From Agromyces bauzanensis (lineage in GTDB: Bacteria; Actinomycetota; Actinomycetes; Actinomycetales; Microbacteriaceae), in assembly GCF_014645655.1 (NCBI RefSeq), contig NZ_BMMD01000003.1, forward strand, positions 124,001-188,000: DNA of 64,000 nucleotides, in the 5' to 3' direction. Within the stretch, counting starts at the first letter, position 1. Each line of letters opens with the position of its first letter. The translations under genes were made by a program, and so were the position numbers. Of this stretch, positions 52,813 through 60,738 are shown piece after piece. The notes below the pieces were generated by a model. It saw only the letters and a list, made by a program, of their open reading frames with translations. It searched no databases and had not been told where the DNA came from.

Positions 52813-53328
52813 ATGGCCGACATCACGCTCCACCCCTGGTCGCCGGACGACCTCGACCTGCTGCGTCGGGCGAACACGCCCGAGCTCATGGACCAGCTCG
52901 GCGGCGTCGAGACCGACGAGCAGGTGATCGCGCGGCACGAGCGCTACCTCCGCATGCAGCACGAGGGCACGGCCTTCCAGTTCCGCATCGAGATCCCGGG
53001 CCACACCGAGGGGGTCGGCGTCATCGGGTACTGGCAGCGCGAGCATCACGGTGAGCCGGTGCTCGAGGCCGGCTGGTCGGTCGAGGAGGCGTACCGCGGA
53101 CAGGGCATCGCGCCGGCCGCAGTGGCCGCCATGCTCGAGCGCGCGCGGGCCGCGGGCGAGACGCTACCGGTGTACGCCTACCCGCGCGTCGACAATCCCG
53201 CGTCGAACGCGGTGTGCCGCAAGGCCGGCTTCACGCTCGTCGGCGAGGAGGACTTCGAGGTGAAGCCGGGGCTCGTGCTGCACGCCAGCGTCTGGGTCGC
53301 CCAACTGGCCGAGACGCCTCGGGGGTAG
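52813..53328 (+). CDS. GNAT-family N-acetyltransferase
   Basis: 171 aa. Acetyl-CoA pocket EEAYRGQGIAPAAVAAML (Q/RxxGxG/A) and the C-terminal YAYPRVDNPASNAVCRKAGFTLVGEED segment typical of RimJ/RimL-like acetyltransferases. The substrate is unknown. A TCCAAT hexamer ends 7 nt before the ATG, suggesting a leaderless transcript. Confidence 0.92.
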   Translation: MADITLHPWSPDDLDLLRRANTPELMDQLGGVETDEQVIARHERYLRMQHEGTAFQFRIEIPGHTEGVGVIGYWQREHHGEPVLEAGWSVEEAYRGQGIAPAAVAAMLERARAAGETLPVYAYPRVDNPASNAVCRKAGFTLVGEEDFEVKPGLVLHASVWVAQLAETPRG

Positions 53329-53337
53329 TCTCGCAGG

Positions 53338-53757
53338 GTGCGCGCGTACCTCGCCGTCGCCCTCGGCGGCCTCATCGGCACCGGCCTGCGGCTCGCGAGC
53401 GATCTCGCGTTCCCCCACGCCGACGGGGAGCTCCCCGTCGAGACCTTCATCGTGAACCTCGTCGGGGCGTTCGCACTCGGCTGGCTCGTCGGCGGCCTGT
53501 GGACCAAGCCGTCCACGCCGATGTGGCTGAAGGCCGGCCTCGGGTCGGGCGTGCTCGGCTCGTTCACGACCCTCTCGGCCGTGCTCGCCTCGGTGCTCGT
53601 GCTCGCGCGCGTGGGCGAGCCGGGCCTCGCCGCCCTGTACCTGGGCGTCTCGGTGGTGGGCGGCCTCGCACTCGCCGCCGCCGGCCTCAGGCTCGGCTCG
53701 CTCGTCGCGCACCGGCCGATGCCGACCGAGGTCACGGACGCCGGGGAGACCCTGTGA
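53338..53757 (+). CDS. crcB: Fluoride channel subunit CrcB/FluC 1
   Basis: 139 aa with four membrane helices. FluC landmarks: GGLIGTGLRLASD, FIVNLVGAFALGW (Asn of the fluoride path), and GSGVLGSFTTLSAV (central TM3 break). It overlaps a second subunit by 4 nt (GTGA), so the channel is probably a heterodimer that lets fluoride leave the cell. TAGTCT at 53326-53331 lies 7 nt before the GTG (leaderless). Confidence 0.95.
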   Translation: MRAYLAVALGGLIGTGLRLASDLAFPHADGELPVETFIVNLVGAFALGWLVGGLWTKPSTPMWLKAGLGSGVLGSFTTLSAVLASVLVLARVGEPGLAALYLGVSVVGGLALAAAGLRLGSLVAHRPMPTEVTDAGETL

Positions 53758-54134
53758 CCGGCGGCCTGACCCCGCTCATCGCGGCGGCCGTGCTCGGGGC
53801 CGGCGCGGTCGGTGCGGTACTGCGCTACGCGTTGTCGCGCGCGTTCCCCGTACGGCCCGGGCACCTGCCCGGCGGCATCCTCATCGTCAACGTGCTCGGG
53901 TCCGGCCTCGCCGGCGCGCTCATCGGGTTCGCCGAGCGGGCCGAACTGGCCGGCGACGTGCGCCTCATCCTCGTCACCGGGTTCTGCGGGGGCCTCACGA
54001 CGTTCAGCACGTGGAGCGTGGAGACCATCGAGCTCTTCGACGGTGGACGGTGGCGCGCGGCGATCCTCAACGTGGTCATGACCCTCGTGCTCGGTCTCGC
54101 CGCCGCCGCCGCGGCCTACCTCGCCGCGCGCTGA
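53754..54134 (+). CDS. crcB: Fluoride channel subunit CrcB/FluC 2
   Basis: 126 aa with four membrane helices; GAVLRYALSRAF, GILIVNVLGSGLAGALIGF, GFCGGLTTFSTWSVETIELF. The partner of the preceding subunit. The GTG start overlaps the first gene's stop. A strong hairpin follows. Confidence 0.95.
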   Translation: MTGGLTPLIAAAVLGAGAVGAVLRYALSRAFPVRPGHLPGGILIVNVLGSGLAGALIGFAERAELAGDVRLILVTGFCGGLTTFSTWSVETIELFDGGRWRAAILNVVMTLVLGLAAAAAAYLAAR

Positions 54135-54162
54135 GCGAACGGACGCGCCGAGCGGACGCAGC

Positions 54163-54222
54163 GAACGGATGCCGCGAACGGATGCCGCGAACGGATGCCG
54201 CGGCGCACCGCCGCGGCATCCG
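54163..54222. terminator. Three 13-bp tandem repeats running into a 14-bp-stem hairpin
   Basis: GAACGGATGCCGC is repeated three times (54163-54201). The last copy overlaps CGGATGCCGCGGCG, which pairs perfectly with CGCCGCGGCATCCG (54209-54222) over a 3-nt loop. It stands between the convergent crcB and DyP genes and probably terminates both. Confidence 0.75.
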
Positions 54223-54234
54223 CCCGCCTCCGAC

Positions 54235-55455
54235 TCACACGAGCGTCTCTCCGATGTAGCCGCCCTCGTCGCACCCGGGCGGGATAGCGAAGACGGCGGA
54301 GCCGATGGGCGCCGTCCACTGGTTGAGCAGGTCGACCTCGTCGAGCCGGCGCTGGATGGGCACGAACTGGCGATCCACGTCGGCCTGGTACGAGACGAAG
54401 ATCAGCCCCGCGTCCGAAACCGACGCCCCGGCCGGCGCGTCGTCGTAGTTGTAGCCACGCCGGAGGATCCGCTCGCGCGGGTCGTCGCTGCGCGCTCGCC
54501 GCAGGTGCGACACCTCCGAGATCACCGGGAAGCCGAGTTCCGTGACGGCCTCGAAGTCGGGGTCGTCACGCTCGGCCTCGCCCGTGAGCGGCGCGCCGGT
54601 GTCGAGTCGGCGCCCGATGGCGAACTCGCGGCCGGGGCGGTCGACCCGGTCCCATCCGTCGAGGTCCATCGCGACGCGGCGCAGCACCATGCCGGTGCCG
54701 CCATCGAGCCACCTCGGGCCGTCGCCGACCCAGACCACGTCCGCGAAGTCGGCGCTCCCCGGTTCGGGGTTGACGGTGCCGTCGACCTGGCCGAAGAGGT
54801 TCCGCATGGTGGTTCCGGATGCCTCGGTGCCGGCCGCCCGCCGGAAGCCGCGCTGTGACCACCGCACGGAGCCGAAGGCGCGGGCGTCCTTCAGGAGCAT
54901 CCGTGCTGCATGCGCCACGGTCACTGGGTCGTCGGCACCGAGCTGGATGAGCAGGTCGCCGTCGCTCCACGCGGGTTGCAGCCGGTCGACGGTGAACGCG
55001 GGCAGCGGCCGCAACCACGTCGGCGACGCGGTGGCGCCGGCCCGTGCGACGAACGCCGACCCGAACCCGAACGTCACCGTGAGCCGGGCCGGCACGAGCG
55101 CCAGCTCGGGCTCGCTGTCGGCGAGCGCGGGCTCGCCGCGCGTGAGACGGGCCGCGTCGTCACTGACGATGCGCATCAGGCGGCGCAACGCCGCGACATC
55201 GACAGCCTCGTGCAGGTCGAGCGCGACGAAGAGCGCATGCGCCTGCGCCGGGGTCTCGATGCCGGCCTGGTGCTCGCCGTGGAACGGCACGACCGCATCG
55301 CCGACGGTCGTCGCCGACGACCCCTCGCTTCCCGTCGCCGCCCGCCACGCCGCCTCGGCGCCGAGGGCCGTCGCAGCGCCCGCGCCCGCGGCGGCTGCTC
55401 CCCCGATGAGGAGCTGCCGTCGCGAGAACCCGCCGCCTGCGGATCCACGGGTCAT
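54235..55455 (-). CDS. Tat-exported DyP-type heme peroxidase (EfeB/DtpA-like)
   Basis: 406 aa. Twin-Arg signal SRRQLLIGGAAAAGAGAATALG at 10-31. DyP motifs: the GxxDG heme-site loop in MRNLFGQVDGTVNP, GGTGMVLRRVAMDL, and the C-terminal GLIFVSYQADVDRQFVPIQRRL. Coupled to a PCu(A)C copper chaperone (TGATG) and downstream of CopC. This context resembles the copper-linked DtpA peroxidase of Streptomyces rather than the EfeUOB iron system, as no efeU or efeO is adjacent. That assignment is an inference. Confidence 0.92.
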   Translation of the reverse strand: MTRGSAGGGFSRRQLLIGGAAAAGAGAATALGAEAAWRAATGSEGSSATTVGDAVVPFHGEHQAGIETPAQAHALFVALDLHEAVDVAALRRLMRIVSDDAARLTRGEPALADSEPELALVPARLTVTFGFGSAFVARAGATASPTWLRPLPAFTVDRLQPAWSDGDLLIQLGADDPVTVAHAARMLLKDARAFGSVRWSQRGFRRAAGTEASGTTMRNLFGQVDGTVNPEPGSADFADVVWVGDGPRWLDGGTGMVLRRVAMDLDGWDRVDRPGREFAIGRRLDTGAPLTGEAERDDPDFEAVTELGFPVISEVSHLRRARSDDPRERILRRGYNYDDAPAGASVSDAGLIFVSYQADVDRQFVPIQRRLDEVDLLNQWTAPIGSAVFAIPPGCDEGGYIGETLV

Positions 55456-55994
55456 CAGTGCGCTCCGTGCTCGCCGCCGTCGTAGCTCTCGTTCGCGCCC
55501 TCGTAGTCCTTGACGGGCACGGTGACCTCGATGGTCGAGCCGTCGTCGAAGGAGATCTCGAGGGCGACCTCGTCACCCGCCAGAAGCGGGGCGGTGAGGC
55601 CGAGCAGCATGATGTGGTTCCCGCCCGGCTCGAGATGCAGGTGATCGCCCGCGGCGATCGGGAACCCGCCGTCCTTCTCGCGCATGGACATGGTGCCGCT
55701 GCCGTCGCCGACCATCTCGTGGAGCTCTGCCGACTCGGCGGCATCCGACTCGACGGCGACGACGACCAGGTCCTCCGACCCGGCGTTCTCGAGCGAGCCG
55801 AACACGGCGGTCATTCCGGTCTCGGCGGCCTTCGCCCAGCCGTCGGTGAGGATGACGGATGCCTCGGCCACCGAGCCTGCGCCCGAATCGGCCGCGCTCG
55901 TGGCGGAGGCCCCCGCACCCGCGCACCCCGCGAGGGAGAGCGCAGCCGCGACGGTGAGGGCGGAGGTGAGGAGGGATCGCTTCATCGTTCGCAT
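55455..55994 (-). CDS. PCu(A)C copper chaperone lipoprotein
   Basis: 179 aa. Lipobox LAGC after a signal peptide. The copper site is complete: HEM, then M at the end of GTMSM, then HLHLEPGGNHIM, matching H(M)x10Mx21HxM. A His-rich C-terminus (GGEHGAH) may bind extra metal. ATG 55994 has GGAGAG upstream. It likely hands copper to an extracytoplasmic acceptor, possibly the coupled DyP system or an oxidase. Confidence 0.93.
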   Translation of the reverse strand: MRTMKRSLLTSALTVAAALSLAGCAGAGASATSAADSGAGSVAEASVILTDGWAKAAETGMTAVFGSLENAGSEDLVVVAVESDAAESAELHEMVGDGSGTMSMREKDGGFPIAAGDHLHLEPGGNHIMLLGLTAPLLAGDEVALEISFDDGSTIEVTVPVKDYEGANESYDGGEHGAH

Positions 55995-56007
55995 GGTCAC
56001 TCTCCGC

Positions 56008-56616
56008 TCAGGACGCGTCGCCACGACGGCGGTTGCGGACGAAGAGGGCGACGATGAGCGCGATCACGGCGAGCGCCGCGGCTGCGCCGGCGATGATGCC
56101 CACGGTCGGCCCGGTATCGGAGGCCGCCGCAGTCTCGTCGGCATGCTCGCCGTCGTCGGCCTGCGCCGCGTACTCGCCCGTCGCACCGGCGCCGACGCCG
56201 AAGTCGATGGTCCCCTCGATGGGGTGGCCGTCGGCGGAGACGGCGCGCCAACGCGCCTGGTACTCCCCGTCGGCGACGTCGGCCGGCAGGGTCGCGGTCA
56301 CCGTGCGGCCCGCGATGACGGGCTCGCCGGTCTCGAGCTCCTCGCCCGCAGCGTCGACGACGACGATCGCCGTGCCCATCTCGATGATGTCGTTCGAGTA
56401 CTCGAGCTCGATGGCGGCGGGGGCCGCATCGAGCACCTGCCCGTCCTCGGGGCTCGAGCCGAGCAGGTCATCGTGGGCGGAGGCCGGCGCGGTATCGGCG
56501 AGCCCGATGGCTGCGGCGGCCAGCACGGCGCCGGCGAGCAGTGTGGCACGGAGCCGGTCGGCGCGTGCGGGGGTCGGGTCGACGGCGATGGCGTCGACGG
56601 CGGTCTGGTCGGTCAT
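56008..56616 (-). CDS. CopC-domain membrane-anchored copper-binding protein
   Basis: 202 aa. Signal peptide (ATLLAGAVLAAAAIGLADTAPASA), then a CopC domain that starts with the copper-binding N-terminal His of the mature chain (AHDDLLGSSPEDGQVLD) and ends VSADGHPIEGTIDFGV. An acidic/Ala spacer and a C-terminal helix (GIIAGAAAALAVIALIVALFV) follow. No CopD domain is fused. The ATG at 56616 follows GAGG about 10 nt upstream. Confidence 0.93.
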   Translation of the reverse strand: MTDQTAVDAIAVDPTPARADRLRATLLAGAVLAAAAIGLADTAPASAHDDLLGSSPEDGQVLDAAPAAIELEYSNDIIEMGTAIVVVDAAGEELETGEPVIAGRTVTATLPADVADGEYQARWRAVSADGHPIEGTIDFGVGAGATGEYAAQADDGEHADETAAASDTGPTVGIIAGAAAALAVIALIVALFVRNRRRGDAS

Positions 56617-56718
56617 GTGGTGAGGTTCCTCGTCTTCGTGACGGACGCACGGGCGGGCGCGGGGGCGCTCGCGCCGGGGCATCCGGAATGCAGTGGATCG
56701 CCGCAGTCGCGGCAGGGG

Positions 56719-57324
56719 TCAGGCGAAGGCGAGGAGTGCGGGCGGGCCGCGGTAGCGCAGCCCGGCGTACCGGAGACGGGACCGCAGCAGCAGCGGCCGG
56801 CCGACGACCGCGGGACGCGGCACCGGGACCTCGACGGGGACGACCGTGGTCGCGCCCGTGAGCCGGCCGACGAGCCGGCGAGCCGTGCCGGTGAGCGAGC
56901 GCCACGCGGCGGCCTCGACGGCGAGGAGGTAGAGGATGGTGAGCCCCGCGGCGAGCGCGTGCGCGACGAGCATGGCGACGTCGGCATGCGCGGCGTGGGT
57001 CACGGCGGGCGCCGCGCCCTCGACGACGGTGACGACCTGGTGGTGGCCGGTGCCGTTCACGACGAGCCGGTCGCCGCCGGCAGCGCCGACGCCGAAGAGC
57101 AGGTGGAACGCACCCTGGCTCACGATGACGGCGAGCGCGAGGCGCACCGGGCTGGTGCGCCGCCCGACGAAGGCGACGGATGCCGCGAGCGCGACGAGTG
57201 CGGCGAACACGAGCCCGACGCCGCCGGGCGCCTCGCCTGCGGCGACGCCGTGCGAGAAGGCCGCGAGGAACACGGCGACCGCAGCCGTGGCCGCGCCACG
57301 CGCAAGCTGCGTCGCACGGTTCAC
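56719..57324 (-). CDS. Multi-pass membrane protein of the copper/DyP operon
   Basis: 201 aa with about four or five helices (ATAAVAVFLAAFSHGVAAG, GLVFAALVALAASVAFVG, LALAVIVSQGAFHLLFGVG, VAMLVAHALAAGLTILYLLAVE). His residues in the external loop (GTGHHQVV, THAAHADVAMLVAHA) may contact metal. Not a recognised family, though similar proteins often precede CopC in actinobacteria. The GTG at 57324 with AGGGG upstream was preferred to a TTG 15 codons earlier. Confidence 0.7.
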   Translation of the reverse strand: MNRATQLARGAATAAVAVFLAAFSHGVAAGEAPGGVGLVFAALVALAASVAFVGRRTSPVRLALAVIVSQGAFHLLFGVGAAGGDRLVVNGTGHHQVVTVVEGAAPAVTHAAHADVAMLVAHALAAGLTILYLLAVEAAAWRSLTGTARRLVGRLTGATTVVPVEVPVPRPAVVGRPLLLRSRLRYAGLRYRGPPALLAFA

Positions 57325-57388
57325 GTCGGGGGCCCCTCGCTCGGTCGGGATTCGTGTCAACTCTACCAACCGCCCGGGGAGCCGCGCG

Positions 57389-57418
57389 TTGACAGGTAAC
57401 CATTTGGTTGCCTATGCT
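57389..57418 (+). promoter_or_regulatory. Promoter with embedded ArsR operator; leaderless start
   Basis: TTGACA (57389-57394) and TATGCT (57413-57418) are separated by 18 bp that form the interrupted palindrome GGTAACCATTTGGTTGCC. The predicted transcript start falls at the GTG of the arsR-type gene (57425). The palindrome between -35 and -10 is an apt operator for autorepression. Confidence 0.75.
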
Positions 57419-57424
57419 GCTGTC

Positions 57425-57733
57425 GTGGACGACGTGTTCCGGGCACTGGCCGATCGGACGAGGCGCATCCTCATCGATGAGCTCGCCGAGCGCGACGACC
57501 AGACCCTGTTCGAGCTGTGTACGCGACTGATCATGCGCCACGGCCTTGAGGTGTCGCGCCAGGCCGTGGCGAAGCACCTCGACGTGCTCGAACGCGCGGG
57601 CCTCGTCGAGACCCGTCGCGACGGGCGCTTCCGCCGCCACACCCTGAACCGTGCGCCGCTCCGGGCCGCGTGGCAGGAGTGGCTCCGAGCGCATGTCGAC
57701 CACCCCGACCATCCCGACCAGGCGAAGGAATGA
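57425..57733 (+). CDS. ArsR-family regulator
   Basis: 102 aa winged helix: DDVFRALADRTRRILIDELAERDDQTLFELC, the recognition region GLEVSRQAVAKHLDVLERAGLV, and RFRRHTLNRAPL. No Cys-based metal site like ELCVCDL is present; a single Cys is seen. A non-metal ligand is therefore possible. The VOC protein gene follows after 7 bp and is probably co-regulated. Confidence 0.93.
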   Translation: MDDVFRALADRTRRILIDELAERDDQTLFELCTRLIMRHGLEVSRQAVAKHLDVLERAGLVETRRDGRFRRHTLNRAPLRAAWQEWLRAHVDHPDHPDQAKE

Positions 57734-57740
57734 GACAACC

Positions 57741-58130
57741 ATGCGCATCAACGTGACGAGCGTCCTCGTGGACGACCAGGAGAAGGCCCTCGACTTCTAC
57801 ACCCGCGTGCTCGGGTTCGAGAAGAAGGTCGACGTGCCCGCCGGCGAGTTCCGCTGGCTCACCGTCGTCTCACCCGAGGCGCCCGACGGAGTCGAGCTGC
57901 TGCTCGAACCCGACCAGCACCCCGCGGCCGGCCCCTACAAGCGGGCGCTCGTCGCCGACGGCATCCCGTTCACCTCCTTCGCGGTCGACGACGTGAACGC
58001 CGAACATGCCCGGCTCGTGGGCGAGGGCGTCGAGTTCACGCAGCCGCCGACCGCGATGGGCCCGGTCACCACGGCGATCTTCGACGACACCTGCGGCAAC
58101 CTCATCCAGATCGCGAGCATGGCCGGGTAG
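57741..58130 (+). CDS. VOC (glyoxalase/bleomycin-resistance) family protein
   Basis: 129 aa of two beta-alpha-beta-beta-beta modules: NVTSVLVDDQEKALDFYTRVLGF, then FAVDDVNAEHARLVGEGVEF and TTAIFDDTCGNLIQI. The conserved C-terminal metal Glu is Asn/Leu here (GNLIQI). Co-transcribed with the ArsR-type gene. The substrate is unknown. Confidence 0.93.
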   Translation: MRINVTSVLVDDQEKALDFYTRVLGFEKKVDVPAGEFRWLTVVSPEAPDGVELLLEPDQHPAAGPYKRALVADGIPFTSFAVDDVNAEHARLVGEGVEFTQPPTAMGPVTTAIFDDTCGNLIQIASMAG

Positions 58131-58145
58131 CGGCATCCGCCCGAC

Positions 58146-58173
58146 TTGACAACGGCGGCGGCAGGCGTAATGT
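58146..58173 (+). promoter_or_regulatory. Promoter of the KimA-like gene
   Basis: TTGACA (58146-58151), a 16-bp spacer and TAATGT (58168-58173). The predicted start of transcription falls at or next to the GTG at 58182, so there is no room for a riboswitch. Confidence 0.7.
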
Positions 58174-58181
58174 CGTCCGCC

Positions 58182-60269
58182 GTGACGAATGAGGCGGGTG
58201 CGCCGGCTGAGTTGAAGTCGCCGAAGAACTGGATCATCGGCGTCCCGCTTCCGACCGAGAGGCTCGAAGGGCAGCTGCTGCCCAAGTACCTCGCGCTGCC
58301 AATCTTCGCGAGCGACCCGCTCTCGTCGGTGGCGTATGCGCCCCAAGAGCTTCTCATGATCCTCATGATCGGCGGCCTCGCCTTCCTGAGCTTCACGCCC
58401 TGGGTCGCCGTGGCGGTCGTGGTGCTGCTCGCGACGGTCGTGCTGTCGTATCGGCAGCTCATCCGGGCCTACCCGTCGGGAGGCGGCGACTACGAGGTCG
58501 CGCATCGCAACCTGGGCGAGAAGGCCGGACTGGTCGTGGCATCCGCCCTGCTCGTCGACTACGTCATGACGGTCGTCGTCTCGGTCGCGTCGGGCGTCGA
58601 CAACATCATCTCCGCCGTTCCGGAGCTGAACCCGTGGCGGGTCGAGATCGCCGTGCTCTTCGTGGTCGTCCTCGCCGCCGTGAACCTGCGAGGCGTCAGC
58701 GAATCGTCGAAGGCGTTCGCCGTGCCGACCTACCTCTTCATCGGCAGCGTCTTCGTGATGGTCGTGGTCGGCCTCACCCGCACCGTCCTCGGCGATGCGC
58801 CCGTCGCCGAGTCGGCAGGGTTCGAGGTGCAGGCCGAATCGCTCACCCAGGCCGGCGTGGTCCTCCTGCTCCTGCGGTCGTTCGCGAGCGGATGCTCCGC
58901 GCTCACCGGCGTCGAGGCGATCTCGAACGGCGTGCCCGCCTTCCGCCGACCGAAGATCCGCAACGCGCGGACGACGCTCAGCCTGATGGGCGGCATCGCG
59001 ATCATCCTCTTCGCCGGCCTCACGGCCCTCGCCCTCATCGCGAACGTGCATTACGCCGAGGTGCCGTGCCACCTGATCGGCTGGGACGACTGCGCCACGG
59101 AGCCCCAGCGCAGCCTCATCGCGCAGGTCGCCGCCGCGACGTTCGGCGACGACACCGTGCCCTTCTACGTGATCCAGGCCGCGACAGCGCTCGTGCTGCT
59201 GCTCGCCGCGAACACCGCGTTCAACGGGTTCCCGCTGCTCGGGTCCGTGCTCGCGCGCGACGGCTACGCGCCGAAGTCGCTGTCGACCCGGGGCGACCGG
59301 CTGATCTACTCGAACGGCGTCGTGATCCTCGCACTCGCGGCGTCCCTGATCCTCGTTGTCTTCCGGGCCAATCTCACGGTGCTCATCCAGCTCTACATCA
59401 TCGGCGTGTTCGTCTCGTTCACCGTCGGGCAGACGGGCATGGTGCGCCACTGGCTGCGCGAGCTGCGCCGGCATCCGTCGACCGCTGCGAAGCGGCCGAA
59501 GCGGCCGGCGGACGCCGATGAGCGGCCGCTCTCGAAAGCCGCCATGCTGCGCGCCCTCGCGATCAACGCCGTCGGCGCGGCCATGACCGCGGTGGTGCTC
59601 GTCGTCGTGACGGTGACGAAATTCACGCACGGCGCCTGGATCGTGTTCGTGCTCATGCCCGTGCTGTACGCGCTCATGCTCGGCGTGCACCGGTACTACC
59701 GCGACGTCGAGAAGGAGATCGAGGTCGATCCCGTCACCACGTTCGGCTCCGCCGGCGACCACGCGATCGTCCTCGTGGGCCGGATGCAGAAGCCGACACT
59801 GAAGGCGCTCGACTACGCCATCGCCGCCCGGCACGACACCCTCGAGGCCGTGCACGTGTCGATCGACGACGAGCAGACGAAGCAGCTGAAGAAGGACTGG
59901 GTGAAGCAGAACATCCACGTGAGGCTGCGCATCCTCTCGTCGCCGTACCGCGACCTCAGCCACCCCCTCATCCAGTACATCAAGGGTCGCCGCGAACGGC
60001 ACGGGTCCGAGGTCGTCACGGTCTACATGCCGCAGTACGTGGTGGGCCACTGGTGGGAGAATCTCCTGCACAACCACAAGGCCAGGCGCATCCGCCAGAA
60101 GCTCATGCTCGTGCACGGGGTGACCGTCGCGCTCGTGCCCTGGCTGCTCGATTCGTCGGACCTCCTCTACGGTCGCCGCTCGCATCCGCTACCCGGACAG
60201 GACCGCCGCGGCGAGCCGGTGCGGCCCGTGCCGCGACGGCCCGTGGCCGGGAGGACAGCCGGCCGATAG
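58182..60269 (+). CDS. kimA: KimA-like potassium importer (APC superfamily)
   Basis: 695 aa. Twelve or so membrane helices: DPLSSVAYAPQELLMIL, YPSGGGDYEVAHRNLGE, ASGVDNIISAVPEL, FASGCSALTGVEAISNGVPAF and LAANTAFNGFPLLGSVLARDGY follow the KimA/APC pattern. A cytosolic C-terminal domain of about 190 residues follows (AIVLVGRMQKPTLKALDYAIA...VVTVYMPQYVVGHWWENLLHN). The GTG at 58182 was chosen because a strong promoter ends just before it. Upstream TTG and ATG codons overlap the -35 and -10. Confidence 0.9.
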   Translation: MTNEAGAPAELKSPKNWIIGVPLPTERLEGQLLPKYLALPIFASDPLSSVAYAPQELLMILMIGGLAFLSFTPWVAVAVVVLLATVVLSYRQLIRAYPSGGGDYEVAHRNLGEKAGLVVASALLVDYVMTVVVSVASGVDNIISAVPELNPWRVEIAVLFVVVLAAVNLRGVSESSKAFAVPTYLFIGSVFVMVVVGLTRTVLGDAPVAESAGFEVQAESLTQAGVVLLLLRSFASGCSALTGVEAISNGVPAFRRPKIRNARTTLSLMGGIAIILFAGLTALALIANVHYAEVPCHLIGWDDCATEPQRSLIAQVAAATFGDDTVPFYVIQAATALVLLLAANTAFNGFPLLGSVLARDGYAPKSLSTRGDRLIYSNGVVILALAASLILVVFRANLTVLIQLYIIGVFVSFTVGQTGMVRHWLRELRRHPSTAAKRPKRPADADERPLSKAAMLRALAINAVGAAMTAVVLVVVTVTKFTHGAWIVFVLMPVLYALMLGVHRYYRDVEKEIEVDPVTTFGSAGDHAIVLVGRMQKPTLKALDYAIAARHDTLEAVHVSIDDEQTKQLKKDWVKQNIHVRLRILSSPYRDLSHPLIQYIKGRRERHGSEVVTVYMPQYVVGHWWENLLHNHKARRIRQKLMLVHGVTVALVPWLLDSSDLLYGRRSHPLPGQDRRGEPVRPVPRRPVAGRTAGR

Positions 60270-60279
60270 GCTGCAGCTC

Positions 60280-60708
60280 ATGGCGACGGATGCCGCGGTG
60301 CGGGAGTTCCTCGACCGGGTCGAGCACCCGGTCCGACGGCGCGACGCCGAGACGATGCTCGAGCTCATGACGCGCGTCACCGGGCAGCCGGCCAAGATGT
60401 GGGGCCCGTCGATCGTGGGCTTCGGGTCGTACCACTACCGGTACGCGAGCGGGCGCGAGGGCGACGCCCCGGCCGCGGGGTTCTCGCCGCGAAAGCCCGC
60501 GACGACGATCTACCTCAACGACGGCATCGCCGCGCACGCCGCACTGATCGAGCGGCTCGGTCCGCACACCACGGGCGTCGGATGCCTCTACCTCAAGAGC
60601 CTCGACGCCATCGACCTCGCGGCGCTCGAGGAGATCGTCGCAGCGTCGTACCGCACGCTCACGTCGGGGACGTTCGGGCAGCGCGCCCGCGACGGCGGCG
60701 CCGGCTGA
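60280..60708 (+). CDS. DUF1801-domain protein
   Basis: 142 aa. VREFLDRVEHPVRRRDAETMLELMTRVTGQPAKMWGPSIVGFGSYHYRY is the DUF1801 (YdhG-like) pattern; later GVGCLYLKSLDAIDLAALEEIV. Function unknown. TAGGCT at 60267-60272 ends 7 nt before the ATG (leaderless). Confidence 0.92.
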   Translation: MATDAAVREFLDRVEHPVRRRDAETMLELMTRVTGQPAKMWGPSIVGFGSYHYRYASGREGDAPAAGFSPRKPATTIYLNDGIAAHAALIERLGPHTTGVGCLYLKSLDAIDLAALEEIVAASYRTLTSGTFGQRARDGGAG

Positions 60709-60738
60709 GGCATCCGCTCACCGGCTGAACGGGTGAGG

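Noticed and set aside
54235-55455. Calling the DyP peroxidase efeB of an iron-uptake EfeUOB system
   Set aside because: No EfeU permease or EfeO protein is adjacent; the neighbours are copper proteins, so only the DyP/EfeB-like family name was kept.
57870-60185. 771-codon open frame opposite the KimA-like gene
   Set aside because: Charged low-complexity sequence; the KimA-like frame has helices and a promoter.
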